A stretch of 64,000 nucleotides of DNA from Streptomyces griseoviridis (GCF_005222485.1 NZ_CP029078.1:3004001-3068000), one strand, 5' to 3'. Shown: positions 17,517 to 31,235, counted from the stretch's first letter. Notes: generated from the letters alone by a model not told the origin. A program made the numbers and translations.

Positions 17517-18320
17517 ATGCGCCCGTACTCGTCGGACCTGACTCCGCCGTGGAAGAAGTCCAAGCCCGTGCCCGAGATCGCCGCCGACCCCGGTCTCGTG
17601 GTGGAGGAGCCGGCCACCGGGTTCTGCGGGGCGGTGATCCGCTGCGAGGCCGGCACGGTGACCCTGGAGGACCGCTTCGGCAAGCACCGGGTGTTCCCGA
17701 TGGAACCGCGTGGCTTCCTGCTGGAGGGCCGGGTGGTGACGCTCGTCAGGCCGGCGTCCGGGCCGGCCAGGCCCACCCGCACCGCGTCGGGTTCGGTGGC
17801 CGTCCCCGGCGCCCGCGCCCGGGTGGCCCGCGCCGGGCGCATCTACGTCGAGGGCCGGCACGACGCGGAGCTGGTCGAGCGGGTGTGGGGCGACGACCTG
17901 CGCGTGGAGGGCGTGGTCGTGGAGTACCTGGAGGGTGTGGACGACCTCCCGGCGATCGTCGCCGAGTTCGCGCCGGGACCCGACGCCCGGCTCGGCGTCC
18001 TGGTGGACCACCTGGTGCCCGGCTCCAAGGAGTGGCGCATCGCCGAGCAGGTGACCAGCGAGGACGCGCTGGTCGTCGGCCACCCGTACATCGATATCTG
18101 GGAGGCGGTGAAGCCGTCGTCGGTGGGGATCACGGCGTGGCCCCGGGTGCCGCGCGGCCAGGACTGGAAGACGGGGGTGTGCCGGGCCCTGGGCTGGCCG
18201 GAGAACACCGGGGCGGCCTGGCAGGGCATCCTGGGCCGGGTGCACTCGTACAAGGACCTGGAGCCCGCGCTGCTCGGGCGGGTGGAGGAGCTGATCGACT
18301 TCGTGACGGCCCCGGCCTGA
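17517..18320 (+). CDS. DUF3097-family protein
   Basis: A 267-residue conserved actinobacterial protein (DUF3097). Characteristic segments are the N terminus RPYSSDLTPPWKKSKPVPE, GFCGAVIRCEAGTVTLEDR, RIYVEGRHDAELVERVWGDDLR, LGVLVDHLVPGSKEWRIAE and HPYIDIWEAVKPSSVGI. The VEGRHDAELVERVWG and VDHLVPGSKE segments resemble a Toprim-like acidic patch, hinting at nucleic-acid chemistry, but function is unknown. The ATG at 17517 is preferred; TATCGT at 17504-17509 would give a very short or absent leader. It converges on hemW; the 74-bp gap carries a repeated CCCGGCCGGCAGCG. Confidence 0.85.
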   Translation: MRPYSSDLTPPWKKSKPVPEIAADPGLVVEEPATGFCGAVIRCEAGTVTLEDRFGKHRVFPMEPRGFLLEGRVVTLVRPASGPARPTRTASGSVAVPGARARVARAGRIYVEGRHDAELVERVWGDDLRVEGVVVEYLEGVDDLPAIVAEFAPGPDARLGVLVDHLVPGSKEWRIAEQVTSEDALVVGHPYIDIWEAVKPSSVGITAWPRVPRGQDWKTGVCRALGWPENTGAAWQGILGRVHSYKDLEPALLGRVEELIDFVTAPA

Positions 18321-18394
18321 CGGCCGCGCGAGGCCGTGACCTCGGCGGCCCGGCGACCCGGCCGGCAGCGAGGGGCCCGGCCGGCAGCGGCGGG

Positions 18395-19627
18395 TCAGTC
18401 CACCAGGTCCCTGACCACCGCGTCCGCGAGGAGCCTGCCGCGCAGGGTGAGCACCGCGCGGCCCTCGTCGTAGGGGCCGCTCTCCAGGAGCCCGTCGGCG
18501 CGGGCCCGGCCCGCGGCGGCGAGTCCCTCGGCTCTCAGCAGGGCGAGCGGGACGCCCTCGACGAGCCGCAGCTCCAGCAGGATCCGCTCCACCCGCCGGT
18601 CCTCGTCCGAGAGCAGCTCGCGGCCCGCGCCGGGCGAGCGCCCCGACGCCAGGGCCGCCGCGTACGCGCCGGGATGCTTGACGTTCCACCAGCGCACCCC
18701 GCCGACGTGGGAGTGGGCGCCGGGGCCCGCGCCCCACCAGTCGGCGCCCCGCCAGTACAGCTCGTTGTGCAGGCACCTGGCCGCCTCCGAGGTGGCCCAG
18801 TTGGACACCTCGTACCAGTCGAACCCGGCCGCGGCCATCGTCTCGTCGGCGATCAGATAGCGGTCGGCGTGCACGTCGTCGTCGGTCATCGGGACCTCGC
18901 CGCGGCGGATCCTGCGGGCCAGCCCGGTGCCCTCCTCGACGATCAGGGCATAGGCGGAGACATGGTCGGGCCCGGCGCCGATGGCGGCGTCGAGGGAGGC
19001 CCGCCAGTCGTCGTCGGACTCGCCGGGGGTGCCGTAGATCAGGTCCAGGTTCACGTGCTCGAACCCCGCCGCCCGCGCCTCGGCGACGCACGCCTCGGGG
19101 CGGCCGGGGGTGTGGGTGCGGTCGAGGATCCTCAGGACGTGCTGCCGGGCGCTCTGCATGCCGAACGAGATCCGGTTGAAGCCGCCCTCCCGCAGCGCCG
19201 CCAGGTAGGCGGGGTCCACCGACTCGGGGTTCGCCTCGGTGGTGATCTCGGCGTCCGGCGCGAGCCCGAACTCGTCACGGACCGCCGCCAGCATCCGCAC
19301 CAGGTCGGCGGCGGCCAGCAGGGTGGGCGTGCCGCCGCCGACGAAGACCGTGCGGACTGGGCGCGGGTCGTCGCCGAGGACCTTGCGGGCCAGGCGGACC
19401 TCGTCGGTCAGGGTGTCGGCGTAGTTGTCGCGGGAGGCGAGGACACCGCCCGTGCCGCGCAGCTCGGTCGCCGTGTAGGTGTTGAAGTCGCAGTAGCCGC
19501 AGCGGGTCGCGCAGTAGGGGACGTGCAGGTAGAACCCGAGGGGGCGGTCGGCGGCGCCGGCCAGCGCGGCGGCGGGCAGGGCGCCGTCGTCGGGGACCGG
19601 TTCGCCGTCGGGGAGTGCGGAAGGCAT
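18395..19627 (-). CDS. hemW: Radical SAM protein HemW (heme chaperone)
   Basis: About 410 residues related to coproporphyrinogen III dehydrogenase but of the HemW branch, which binds heme and delivers it to respiratory enzymes. The iron-sulfur motif is CATRCGYCDF (CxxxCxxC, then the HemW-typical F). It is followed by FVGGGTPTLL, ITTEANPESVD, RISFGMQSARQHVL and LDLIYGTPGESDDDW, all in family order, and the C-terminal HemN region. The ATG at 19627 gives the usual N terminus; a GTG at 19666 overlapping the phosphatase stop is an alternative coupled start. It follows the PP2C gene on the same strand. Confidence 0.9.
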   Translation of the reverse strand: MPSALPDGEPVPDDGALPAAALAGAADRPLGFYLHVPYCATRCGYCDFNTYTATELRGTGGVLASRDNYADTLTDEVRLARKVLGDDPRPVRTVFVGGGTPTLLAAADLVRMLAAVRDEFGLAPDAEITTEANPESVDPAYLAALREGGFNRISFGMQSARQHVLRILDRTHTPGRPEACVAEARAAGFEHVNLDLIYGTPGESDDDWRASLDAAIGAGPDHVSAYALIVEEGTGLARRIRRGEVPMTDDDVHADRYLIADETMAAAGFDWYEVSNWATSEAARCLHNELYWRGADWWGAGPGAHSHVGGVRWWNVKHPGAYAAALASGRSPGAGRELLSDEDRRVERILLELRLVEGVPLALLRAEGLAAAGRARADGLLESGPYDEGRAVLTLRGRLLADAVVRDLVD

Positions 19628-19662
19628 GCCCTCCATTGTCCAGCACGCGCGGCGCGGGCCGG

Positions 19663-21627
19663 TCACTCGGCCTGGAGGACCAGGAGCGCGAGGTCGTCCA
19701 CCGGTGGCCTCGGTCCGAACTCGTGGACCAGGCGCCTGATGCGTTCCGCGACGAGTTCGGCGCTCAGGCCCGCGCAGCCGCCGAGGGCGGTCGCGAGCCC
19801 GTCACCGTCGTCGAACTGGCGTGCGCCCGAGCGGCGCTCGGTGACGCCGTCGGTGACGCAGAGCAGGGTGTCCCCGGTCCGCAGCTCGAACGTTTCGCTC
19901 GTGTACGTCTCGTCGTCGACGACCCCGAGCAGGGTCTGCGGCCTCGCCACCGTGCGGACGTCGCCCGCCGGGCCGAGCAGCAGCGGCAGCGGGTGCCCCG
20001 CGGAGGCGAGGGTGCAGCGGATCCCGCCGTCGAAGGGCCGCAGCTCGCCGTAGAGCAGCGAGAGGAACCGGGTCTGCGGGCCGTCGCCCGGGGTGGCGGG
20101 CCTGGCGAGGGCGCGGGCGGCGGCGTCGGCGGCCTCCGTCGCGTCGTCGAGGAGCAGCCGGTTGAGGCGGTCGAGGACGTCGGCGACCCGGTAGCCCTCG
20201 CGGGCCAGCAGCCGCAGCCAGGGCCTGGCCAGACCGATGACGACGGCGGCCTCGGGGCCCTTGCCCTGGACGTCCCCGATGGCGAAGCACCAGCGGCCGT
20301 CGCCGCCGGGGAACAGGTCGTAGAAGTCGCCGCTCGGGCCGCCCTGGTCGCAGGGTTCGTAGACCAGCGCGCTGCGCACCCCGGGGATCTCCGCGACGGC
20401 CACCGGCAGCAGGCCGCGTTGCAGGACCTGGCTGATAGTGGCCTGCCTGGCGTACTGGCGGGCCGCGCCGACGGCGAGCGCCACCCGGCGGCTGAGGTCC
20501 TCGACCAGGCCGGTGATCTCGTCGGGGAAGCGGGTCAGCCCGGAGCGGCCGATGACGAGCGTGCCCAGCGGCCGGCCGCCGGCCACCAGCCGGTAGGCGA
20601 GGGCCGCGCCCAGCTCCTCGCGGGCCCCGAGCGCCTCGCCAGGCCACGGGTAGGGGACGGGCCCGCCGTGGTCGCTCTCGAAGGGGTGCGGCGGGTCCTT
20701 CTCCAGGGCGCGGCGCAGCTCCTCGATGCGGTTCTCGCTGCCGTGCCAGACCCGGGCGAGGCGGGCGCCCTCGCCGGCGGCGCCGTCGCCGGGCCAACCG
20801 CCGCGCGCGGTGGCCTCGTCCTCGAGCCAGACGGCGCACCAGTCGGCGAGCCTGGGCACGATGAGCTGCCCGGTGAGGGCGGCGACCAGGTTCTCGTCGA
20901 GCTGTCCCGCGAGCAGGTCGGAGGCTTCGGCGAGGAAGGACAGGGCGCCCCGGTTGAGCCAGTCCCGGTCGCGTCCCGCGGCGGGCGGCTCGGGGGCGAG
21001 GCTCTCGGCGACCTTGAGGCCGCGGGCGAGGACGTCCCGCCCGTCGAACGGCCTGATCTCGTCGTCCGGCGCGCCGTTGCCGTCCCGCTGCCGCCCGGTC
21101 TCCTCCGGGCCGGTCCCCTCGCCCGGCGGGCCCTCCGCCACGAGCCGCGCCCAGACCGTCTTGGCGCCCCTGCGGTAGGTGACGCCCCAGGACTCGGCGA
21201 GGGCGGCGACCAGCCGCAGTCCTCGGCCGTGCTCCGGTGCCTCGTAGGAGGGTTCGGTGTCGCGGGGCGCCCGGGAGGGGTGGTGGTCGCCGACCTCGAT
21301 GACGAGCGCGCCCGTGTCGGGCTCCAGGCGGCAGGCCAGCTCCACGTCGGTGCCCGCGTGCACGACGGCGTTGGTGACGAGTTCGCTGACGACGACCACC
21401 GCGTCGTCGGCGAGCCTGCCGGTGAGGTGCTCGGCGCCGGGGACGGCGGAGGCGGCCCACTCGGCGAGCGCGGCCCGCACCAGGACGCGCGCCGACCCGG
21501 GCGCGAGGGGACTGCCCGGCAGGGTCGCCCGGGTGCGGGCGCGCGCGCCCGCGTCCCCCTGCGCGGACGCGTCGGGAGCGCCGGAACCACCGGAACCAGC
21601 CTCCCGTTGCGTCGGAATGGCCCCCAT
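19663..21627 (-). CDS. HATPase-GAF-PP2C (SpoIIE-type) regulator
   Basis: A 654-residue multidomain regulator. The N-terminal third (about 45-160) is an RsbW-like anti-sigma kinase HATPase (DDAVVVVSELVTNAVVHAG as N box, PEHGRGLRLVAALAESWGV as G box). The middle (about 210-390) is GAF-like. The C-terminal part (about 400-654) is a SpoIIE/PP2C phosphatase (PCDQGGPSGDFYDLFPGGDGRWCFAIGDVQGKGPEAAVV with metal-binding Asp residues; LLCVTDGVTERR). Such proteins dephosphorylate anti-anti-sigma factors in partner-switch cascades. It is divergent by 102 bp from the poly-HAMP kinase, recalling OsaC next to OsaA-OsaB in S. coelicolor. GGGAG precedes the ATG by six bases. Partner sigma factor is unknown. 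Confidence 0.9.
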   Translation of the reverse strand: MGAIPTQREAGSGGSGAPDASAQGDAGARARTRATLPGSPLAPGSARVLVRAALAEWAASAVPGAEHLTGRLADDAVVVVSELVTNAVVHAGTDVELACRLEPDTGALVIEVGDHHPSRAPRDTEPSYEAPEHGRGLRLVAALAESWGVTYRRGAKTVWARLVAEGPPGEGTGPEETGRQRDGNGAPDDEIRPFDGRDVLARGLKVAESLAPEPPAAGRDRDWLNRGALSFLAEASDLLAGQLDENLVAALTGQLIVPRLADWCAVWLEDEATARGGWPGDGAAGEGARLARVWHGSENRIEELRRALEKDPPHPFESDHGGPVPYPWPGEALGAREELGAALAYRLVAGGRPLGTLVIGRSGLTRFPDEITGLVEDLSRRVALAVGAARQYARQATISQVLQRGLLPVAVAEIPGVRSALVYEPCDQGGPSGDFYDLFPGGDGRWCFAIGDVQGKGPEAAVVIGLARPWLRLLAREGYRVADVLDRLNRLLLDDATEAADAAARALARPATPGDGPQTRFLSLLYGELRPFDGGIRCTLASAGHPLPLLLGPAGDVRTVARPQTLLGVVDDETYTSETFELRTGDTLLCVTDGVTERRSGARQFDDGDGLATALGGCAGLSAELVAERIRRLVHEFGPRPPVDDLALLVLQAE

Positions 21628-21729
21628 GGACAGCTCCCCGAACGGTTCGCGCGAATACGCCTCAGTCGATGGCGACAGAGTGACAGACTGGCCACGCCCA
21701 TAAGCGCCGAGTTACCGAAGTGGGCCGTC

Positions 21730-25866
<4,137 letters not shown>

Positions 25867-25878
25867 GGCGGACAGACC

Positions 25879-26451
25879 ATGATCGCTGAGGCATCGACCG
25901 ACACCCGCGCCAGCATCCTCCTCGTGGACGACATGGAGGACAACCTGATCGCGCTCGAAGCCGTCCTGGGATCCCTCAACGAGCCTCTGATACGGGCCCG
26001 TTCCGGCGAGGAGGCGATGAAGGCGCTGCTGCGGCAGCGGTTCGCGCTGGTCCTGCTCGACGTCCGGATGCCCGGCATGGACGGCTTCGAGACGGCCGCG
26101 CACATCAAACGGCTCGACCAGACCAAGGACGTCCCGATCATCTTCCTGACCGGCGCAGGCGACGACTCCGGGTACGCCTTCCGCGGCTACGCCACCGGCG
26201 CCGCCGACTATCTGACCAAGCCGTTCGACCCGTGGGTGCTGCGCGCGAAGGTCAGCGTCTTCCTCGATCTGCACCGCAAGAACCGGCAGTTGGAGCGGAT
26301 GCGGGACCAGGACCGGGCGGAGTACGGCGAGGTGGGCGCGCGGCTGGCCGAACTGGAACTGCGACTGACCGAGGGACAGCCCCCCGACCTGATGACCCTG
26401 CGCACCGAGGTCAGGGAGTTGCGCAGGCTGGTGCGCAGAGGGCGGCTGTAG
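25879..26451 (+). CDS. Receiver-coiled coil response regulator (OsaB-like)
   Basis: A 190-residue orphan-output response regulator. The receiver domain (about 12-130) has the acidic pocket VDDMEDN, phospho-acceptor D61 in LVLLDVRMPGMDG, the switch Thr in IIFLTGAG and Lys in YLTKPFDP. The C terminus (about 130-190) is a charged coiled coil (KNRQLERMRDQDRAEYGEVGAR; LRTEVRELRRLVRR) with no DNA-binding domain. This is the domain layout of S. coelicolor OsaB. It starts 12 bp after the hybrid kinase stop and surely shares its mRNA, so it is the probable phosphoryl acceptor. Output is probably by protein-protein contact. Confidence 0.9.
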   Translation: MIAEASTDTRASILLVDDMEDNLIALEAVLGSLNEPLIRARSGEEAMKALLRQRFALVLLDVRMPGMDGFETAAHIKRLDQTKDVPIIFLTGAGDDSGYAFRGYATGAADYLTKPFDPWVLRAKVSVFLDLHRKNRQLERMRDQDRAEYGEVGARLAELELRLTEGQPPDLMTLRTEVRELRRLVRRGRL

Positions 26452-26469
26452 GGCGCTCACGGTCCCGCT

Positions 26470-26517
26470 CCCGACCCGGACCCCTGACCGGCCCCCGACC
26501 CGGACCCCCGACCGGCC
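26470..26517. repeat. Two direct 24-bp units between the receiver and ligase genes
   Basis: The unit starting CCCGACCCGGACCC and ending GACCGGCC occurs at 26470-26493 and 26494-26517 with one difference (T/C). Confidence 0.6.
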
Positions 26518-26548
26518 CCGGGTGGGCGCCTGAGCGCGCCGGGGCCGG
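26512..26548. terminator. Bidirectional GC hairpin between convergent genes
   Basis: CCGGCCCCGG (26512-26521) pairs with CCGGGGCCGG (26539-26548). An inner GCGC/GCGC helix may form in the loop. It lies between the convergent receiver and acyl-CoA ligase genes. There is no T tract, as is usual in Streptomyces. Confidence 0.5.
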
Positions 26549-26562
26549 GGCCCGGAGCGGCG

Positions 26563-28437
26563 TCACGCCTCGCGGGTGCCCGCGTACATCTCGTCGATCA
26601 GGTGCTTGTACGCGCGCTCGACGACCGGGCGCTTGAGCTTCAGGCTGGGGGTGATCTCGCCGTGCTCGATGTCGAGGTCGCGCGGCAGCAGCCGGAACTT
26701 CTTGATGGTCTGCCAGCGCTGGAGCCCGGAGTTGAGCTGCCCGATGTAGTCCTCCACCATGGCGACCGTGACCGGCGCGGCGACGACCTCCGCGTACGCC
26801 TTGCCCTCCAGGCCGTTCTCCTTCGCCCACTCCATCAGGGACGGCTCGTCGAGGGAGATGAGGGCGGTGCAGAAGTTCCGGTCGGCGCCGTGCACCAGGA
26901 TGTTGGAGACGTACGGGCAGACCGCCTTGAACTGGCCCTCGACCTCGGCCGGCGCGATGTACTTGCCGCCGGACGTCTTGATCAGGTCCTTTTTGCGGTC
27001 GGTGATGCGCAGATAGCCGTCCGGGGACAGCTCGCCGATGTCACCGGTGTGGAACCAGCCGTCCGCCTCCAGGACCTCGGCGGTCTTCTCCGGCAGCCCG
27101 TGGTAGCCCTCCATGATGCCGGGGCCGCGCAGCAGGATCTCGCCGTCGTCCGCGATCCGCACCTCGGTGCCGGGCAGCGGCTTGCCGACGGTGCCCGTGC
27201 GGTACGCCTCGCCGGGGTTCACGAAAGACGCGGCGGACGACTCGGTGAGGCCGTAGCCCTCCAGGATGTGGATGCCCGCGCCGGCGAAGAAGTAGCCGAT
27301 CTCGGGCGCGAGGGCGGCCGAACCGGAGACACAGGCGCGCAGGTTGCCGCCGAACGCCTCGCGGATCTTGGAGTAGACGAGCGCATCGGCGGCCTTGTGC
27401 TTGGCGCCGAGCGCGAACGGCACGGAGGCGGTGCCGGTGCGGCGGAAGTTGTCCTGGGCGGCCTTGGCGTAGTCGCGGGCGACCTCGGCGGCCCACTGGA
27501 AGATCTTGTACTTGGCGGCGCCGCCCGCGCGGGCCTTGGCCGCGACGCCGTTGTAGACCTTCTCGAAGATGCGCGGCACGGCCGCCATGTAGGTGGGCCG
27601 CACGACCGGCAGATTCTCGATGATCTTGTCGACCCGGCCGTCGACGGCGGTGACGTGCCCGACCCCGACCTGGCCGGAGGTGAGCACCTTGCCGAAGACG
27701 TGCGCCAGCGGCAGCCACAGGTACTGCACGTCGTCGGGGCCGACCAGACCGGTGGCGGCGATGGCGCGCGCCATGTACGCCCAGTTGTCGTGCGGCAGGC
27801 GCACGCCCTTGGGGCGGCCGGTGGTGCCCGAGGTGTAGATGAGGGTGGCGAGCTGGTCCCGGGTGATCGCGCCGACCCGCTCCTTGATCAGCTCGGGGTG
27901 CTTCTCCAGATGGGCGGCACCGCGCCGCTCCAGCTCCGCGAGGGTGAGGACGTCCCCGCCCGGCTCGACACCGGCCGGGTCGATCACCACGATGTGCGTG
28001 AGGTCGGGCAGCTCGCCGCGCCTGCCCTGGGCCTTCGCGAGCTGGGCGGCGTCCTCCGCGATCAGCACCCGGCTGTCGGAGTCGGCGAGGATGAACGCCG
28101 ACTCGTCCTCGTTGGTCTGCGGGTAGACGGTGGTGGTGGCGGCGCCCGCGCACATGATGCCGAGGTCGGCGAGGATCCACTCGATCCGGGTGGCGGAGGC
28201 GAGCGCGACCCGCTGCTCGGGCTCGACCCCGAGCGCGATCAGACCCGCGGCGATGGCGTGGACCCGCTCGGATGCCTCGCCCCAGCTCAGCGACTTCCAG
28301 CCGTCCGGGCCCTGCCCCGAGGCGGGCGCCACCGGGTACCGGTAGGCCTCCGCGTCCGGGGTGGCGGCCACGCGGTCCAGGAAGAGGGCCGCGACGCTCG
28401 CCGGTCGGTTCTCGATCAGGGTCTGTGTGTCGCTCAC
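26563..28437 (-). CDS. Long-chain acyl-CoA synthetase (AMP-forming)
   Basis: A 624-residue ANL-superfamily ligase that activates fatty acids to acyl-CoA via acyl-adenylate. The P-loop is LIYTSGTTGRPKGVRLPHDNW (about 203-223). Further motifs are YLWLPLAHVFGKV, GYGLTESSA, GWFHTGDIGELSPDGYLRITDRKKDLIKTSGGKYIAP (adenylation core and hinge) and TPSLKLKRPVV with the C-terminal catalytic Lys. The last matches the FAA/FadD15-like subfamily for long-chain fatty acids. The GTG start at 28437 is preceded by GGAGGAC. A palindrome in its promoter suggests control by a TetR-type lipid regulator. Chain-length preference is not determined. Confidence 0.92.
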   Translation of the reverse strand: MSDTQTLIENRPASVAALFLDRVAATPDAEAYRYPVAPASGQGPDGWKSLSWGEASERVHAIAAGLIALGVEPEQRVALASATRIEWILADLGIMCAGAATTTVYPQTNEDESAFILADSDSRVLIAEDAAQLAKAQGRRGELPDLTHIVVIDPAGVEPGGDVLTLAELERRGAAHLEKHPELIKERVGAITRDQLATLIYTSGTTGRPKGVRLPHDNWAYMARAIAATGLVGPDDVQYLWLPLAHVFGKVLTSGQVGVGHVTAVDGRVDKIIENLPVVRPTYMAAVPRIFEKVYNGVAAKARAGGAAKYKIFQWAAEVARDYAKAAQDNFRRTGTASVPFALGAKHKAADALVYSKIREAFGGNLRACVSGSAALAPEIGYFFAGAGIHILEGYGLTESSAASFVNPGEAYRTGTVGKPLPGTEVRIADDGEILLRGPGIMEGYHGLPEKTAEVLEADGWFHTGDIGELSPDGYLRITDRKKDLIKTSGGKYIAPAEVEGQFKAVCPYVSNILVHGADRNFCTALISLDEPSLMEWAKENGLEGKAYAEVVAAPVTVAMVEDYIGQLNSGLQRWQTIKKFRLLPRDLDIEHGEITPSLKLKRPVVERAYKHLIDEMYAGTREA

Positions 28438-28501
28438 GACGTCCTCCGGGGCCCGCGTCGGTGCGGCTGGCTCAGTGCGGCTGGTTTCGACTCACGCGCT
28501 G

Positions 28502-28518
28502 TTTAACTCGCGAGTAAC
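28502..28518. promoter_or_regulatory. Palindromic operator candidate for the acyl-CoA ligase
   Basis: The perfect 10-bp palindrome ACTCGCGAGT (28506-28515), inside TTAACTCGCGAGTAA, lies about 70 bp before the ligase start. TetR-family regulators of fatty-acid genes in actinobacteria bind comparable dyads. The remaining gap to 28611 shows no further signal. Confidence 0.5.
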
Positions 28519-28611
28519 TATCGAGCAGAGATCAGCGTAAAGCCCGACCGCCCGGTACGTAAGAGGCGGCGGCCCGTCACTTTCCGCGGGAAGCGGCCCC
28601 CGGCACACGCG

Positions 28612-28645
28612 GGGGGCCCGGCGCGCTTCCGCACGCCGGGCCCCC
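28612..28645 (-). terminator. lepA terminator hairpin
   Basis: GGGGGCCCGGCG (28612-28623) and CGCCGGGCCCCC (28634-28645) form a perfect 12-bp stem with a 10-base loop, about 70 bp after the lepA stop codon. Confidence 0.7.
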
Positions 28646-28716
28646 TGTGACGGCCGTTCCGGCCGGTCCCGCGAGTGACAGGCGGTGACCGCCCGCGCCC
28701 CGCCGGTGACCGGCGG

Positions 28717-30585
28717 TTACTTCTTGCCCTTGGCGGAGCCGCCGCTGTCGTCGCTGCTCAGGACGGCGATGAAGGCTTCCTGGGGAACCTCGACGGAACC
28801 CACCATCTTCATCCGCTTCTTGCCCTCCTTCTGCTTCTCCAGCAGCTTCCGCTTCCGGGAGATATCACCGCCGTAGCACTTGGCGAGGACGTCCTTGCGG
28901 ATGGCGCGGATGGTCTCGCGGGCGATCACCCGGGAGCCGATGGCCGCCTGGATGGGCACCTCGAAGGCCTGCCGCGGGATCAGCTCGCGCAGCTTGGCGA
29001 CCAGCCGGACCCCGTAGGCGTACGCCTGGTCCTTGTGGGTGATCGCGGAGAAGGCGTCCACCTTGTCGCCGTGCAGCAGGATGTCCACCTTGACCAGGCT
29101 GGACGTCTGCTCACCGGTGGGCTCGTAGTCGAGCGAGGCGTACCCGCGGGTCTTCGACTTCAGCTGGTCGAAGAAGTCGAAGACGATCTCCGCGAGCGGC
29201 AGCGTGTAGCGGATCTCGACCCGGTCCTCGGACAGGTAGTCCATGCCCAGCAGGGTGCCGCGCCGGGTCTGGCACAGCTCCATGATCGAGCCGATGAACT
29301 CGGAGGGCGCGAGGATCGTGGCGCGCACGACGGGCTCGTACACGTCGTTGATCTTGCCCTCGGGGAACTCACTCGGATTGGTGACGGTGTGCTCGCTGCC
29401 GTCCTCCATCAGCACCCGGTAGACCACGTTGGGCGCGGTGGCGATGAGGTCGAGGCCGAACTCGCGCTCCAGCCGCTCCCGGATCACGTCGAGGTGGAGC
29501 AGACCGAGGAACCCGACGCGGAAGCCGAAGCCCAGCGCGGCCGACGTCTCCGGCTCGTACACCAGGGCCGCGTCGTTCAGCTGGAGCTTGTCCAGCGCCT
29601 CCCGCAGCTCCGGGTAGTCCGAGCCGTCCAGCGGATACAGGCCCGAGAAGACCATCGGCTTCGGGTCCTTGTAGCCGCCGAGCGCGTCCGTGGCGCCCTT
29701 GTGCTGGCTGGTGACGGTGTCACCGACCTTGGACTGGCGGACGTCCTTCACACCGGTGATCAGATAGCCGACCTCGCCGACGCCGAGCCCGTCGGCCGCG
29801 AGCATCTCCGGCGAGTTGGTGCCGATCTCCAGCAGCTCGTGGGTGGCGCCGGTGGACATCATCCGGATCCGCTCACGCTTGTTGAGCTGGCCGTCGATGA
29901 CCCGGACGTACGTCACGACGCCCCGGTACGAGTCGTACACCGAGTCGAAGATCATGGCGCGGGCGGGCGCGTCGGCGACGCCGACCGGCGGCGGGATGTC
30001 CCGGACCGTCCGGTCGAGCAGCGCGTCGACCCCGACGCCGGTCTTGGCGGAGACCCGCAGCACGTCGTCCGGGTCGCAGCCGACCAGGTTCGCCAGCTCC
30101 TCGGCGAACTTCTCGGGCTGCGCGGCCGGCAGGTCGATCTTGTTCAGGACGGGGATGATCGTGAGGTCGTTCTCCATCGCCAGGTACAGGTTGGCGAGAG
30201 TCTGGGCCTCGATGCCCTGGGCGGCGTCGACGAGGAGCACGGTCCCCTCGCAGGCGGCGAGCGACCGCGAGACCTCGTAGGTGAAGTCGACGTGCCCGGG
30301 GGTGTCGATCATGTTCAGGATGTGCGTCTTGGCGGGCTCGTCCGTCGGAGCCCACGGCAGACGCACCGCCTGGGACTTGATCGTGATGCCACGCTCACGC
30401 TCGATGTCCATGCGGTCGAGATACTGAGCGCGCATCTGCCGCTGCTCGACGACACCGGTCAGCTGGAGCATCCGGTCGGCGAGGGTGGACTTGCCGTGGT
30501 CGATGTGCGCGATGATGCAGAAATTGCGGATCAGAGCCGGGTCGGTACGGCTCGGCTCCGGCACATTGTTAGGGGTCGCGGGCAC
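28717..30585 (-). CDS. lepA: Elongation factor 4 (LepA)
   Basis: A 622-residue translational GTPase that acts on stalled or mis-translocated ribosomes and in 30S biogenesis. The G1 loop is [15 protein letters not shown]2 is [15 protein letters not shown]3 is DTPGHVDF, and G4 is LNKIDLP. The LepA-specific C-terminal domain is intact ([46 protein letters not shown]). GTG at 30585 gives the usual N terminus; the upstream 20 residues are spurious. It is divergent from rpsT, a common actinobacterial arrangement. Confidence 0.97.
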   Translation of the reverse strand: MPATPNNVPEPSRTDPALIRNFCIIAHIDHGKSTLADRMLQLTGVVEQRQMRAQYLDRMDIERERGITIKSQAVRLPWAPTDEPAKTHILNMIDTPGHVDFTYEVSRSLAACEGTVLLVDAAQGIEAQTLANLYLAMENDLTIIPVLNKIDLPAAQPEKFAEELANLVGCDPDDVLRVSAKTGVGVDALLDRTVRDIPPPVGVADAPARAMIFDSVYDSYRGVVTYVRVIDGQLNKRERIRMMSTGATHELLEIGTNSPEMLAADGLGVGEVGYLITGVKDVRQSKVGDTVTSQHKGATDALGGYKDPKPMVFSGLYPLDGSDYPELREALDKLQLNDAALVYEPETSAALGFGFRVGFLGLLHLDVIRERLEREFGLDLIATAPNVVYRVLMEDGSEHTVTNPSEFPEGKINDVYEPVVRATILAPSEFIGSIMELCQTRRGTLLGMDYLSEDRVEIRYTLPLAEIVFDFFDQLKSKTRGYASLDYEPTGEQTSSLVKVDILLHGDKVDAFSAITHKDQAYAYGVRLVAKLRELIPRQAFEVPIQAAIGSRVIARETIRAIRKDVLAKCYGGDISRKRKLLEKQKEGKKRMKMVGSVEVPQEAFIAVLSSDDSGGSAKGKK

Positions 30586-30674
30586 GCAGGGTCCTGTCTC
30601 TTGAGGCGCCTTGTGCCTCGGGTCGGATCGATACGTAGCTTCCATGGTCCCACGGGCGGCGACCGGAGACCGGT

Positions 30675-30704
30675 TTGGGCCACTCGGGGGGCCGCTGGTA
30701 GTGT
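30675..30704 (+). promoter_or_regulatory. rpsT promoter
   Basis: TTGGGC (30675-30680) and TAGTGT (30699-30704) are separated by 18 bases, close to the streptomycete vegetative consensus. This implies an mRNA leader of about 100 bases before the rpsT GTG. Confidence 0.55.
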
Positions 30705-30712
30705 GGGCGGCT

Positions 30713-30741
30713 GTGTCTCATGCCCTCTCAGCGCGAGACAC
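30713..30741 (+). ncRNA. Hairpin in the rpsT mRNA leader
   Basis: GTGTCTC (30713-30719) pairs with GAGACAC (30735-30741) in the predicted 5' leader of the S20 mRNA. It could be an autoregulatory binding site for S20, but no known leader class is recognised. Confidence 0.35.
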
Positions 30742-30808
30742 GCACCCAGTGAAATCATCGGCTACGGGACCTTCGCGGGCCCGTGCCAGAACCTGAAAAG
30801 GCTCATTC

Positions 30809-31075
30809 GTGGCGAACATCAAGTCCCAGATCAAGCGGATCAAGACCAACGAGAAGGCCCGGCTGCGCAACAAGGCCGTGAAGTCCTCCATCAAGACCGC
30901 GGTCCGCAAGGCCCGTGAGGCCGCTGCCGCGGGTGACGTCGAGAAGGCCACCGAGCTGCAGCGCGTCGCCGCGCGTGCGCTCGACAAGGCCGTCTCGAAG
31001 GGCGTCATCCACAAGAACCAGGCCGCCAACAAGAAGTCGGCGCTTGCTTCCAAGGTCGCGACCCTCAAGGGCTGA
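30809..31075 (+). CDS. rpsT: 30S ribosomal protein S20
   Basis: An 88-residue, very basic primary 16S rRNA-binding protein. The sequence begins [24 protein letters not shown] after the GTG codon at 30809 and ends with [20 protein letters not shown], both diagnostic of S20. Length is normal. It is divergent from lepA. Confidence 0.98.
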   Translation: MANIKSQIKRIKTNEKARLRNKAVKSSIKTAVRKAREAAAAGDVEKATELQRVAARALDKAVSKGVIHKNQAANKKSALASKVATLKG

Positions 31076-31135
31076 CACCTGATGTGACGCCGGGCGGACC
31101 GGGCGAGATCCCTCTGCTCCCCGCCCCGGCACCCC

Positions 31136-31154
31136 GAGCCTGCCGGTCAGGCTC
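31136..31154 (+). terminator. First hairpin downstream of rpsT
   Basis: GAGCCTG (31136-31142), loop CCGGT, CAGGCTC (31148-31154), 60 bp after the rpsT stop. It may be a 3'-end stabiliser or a terminator. Confidence 0.45.
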
Positions 31155-31235
31155 AGCACCAACCCCTCGTGGGGGATGTCGGGCCCTCTACCCCGACCCA
31201 CGAACAGACTTTCGCAGTACGCCACGCTGCGACAA

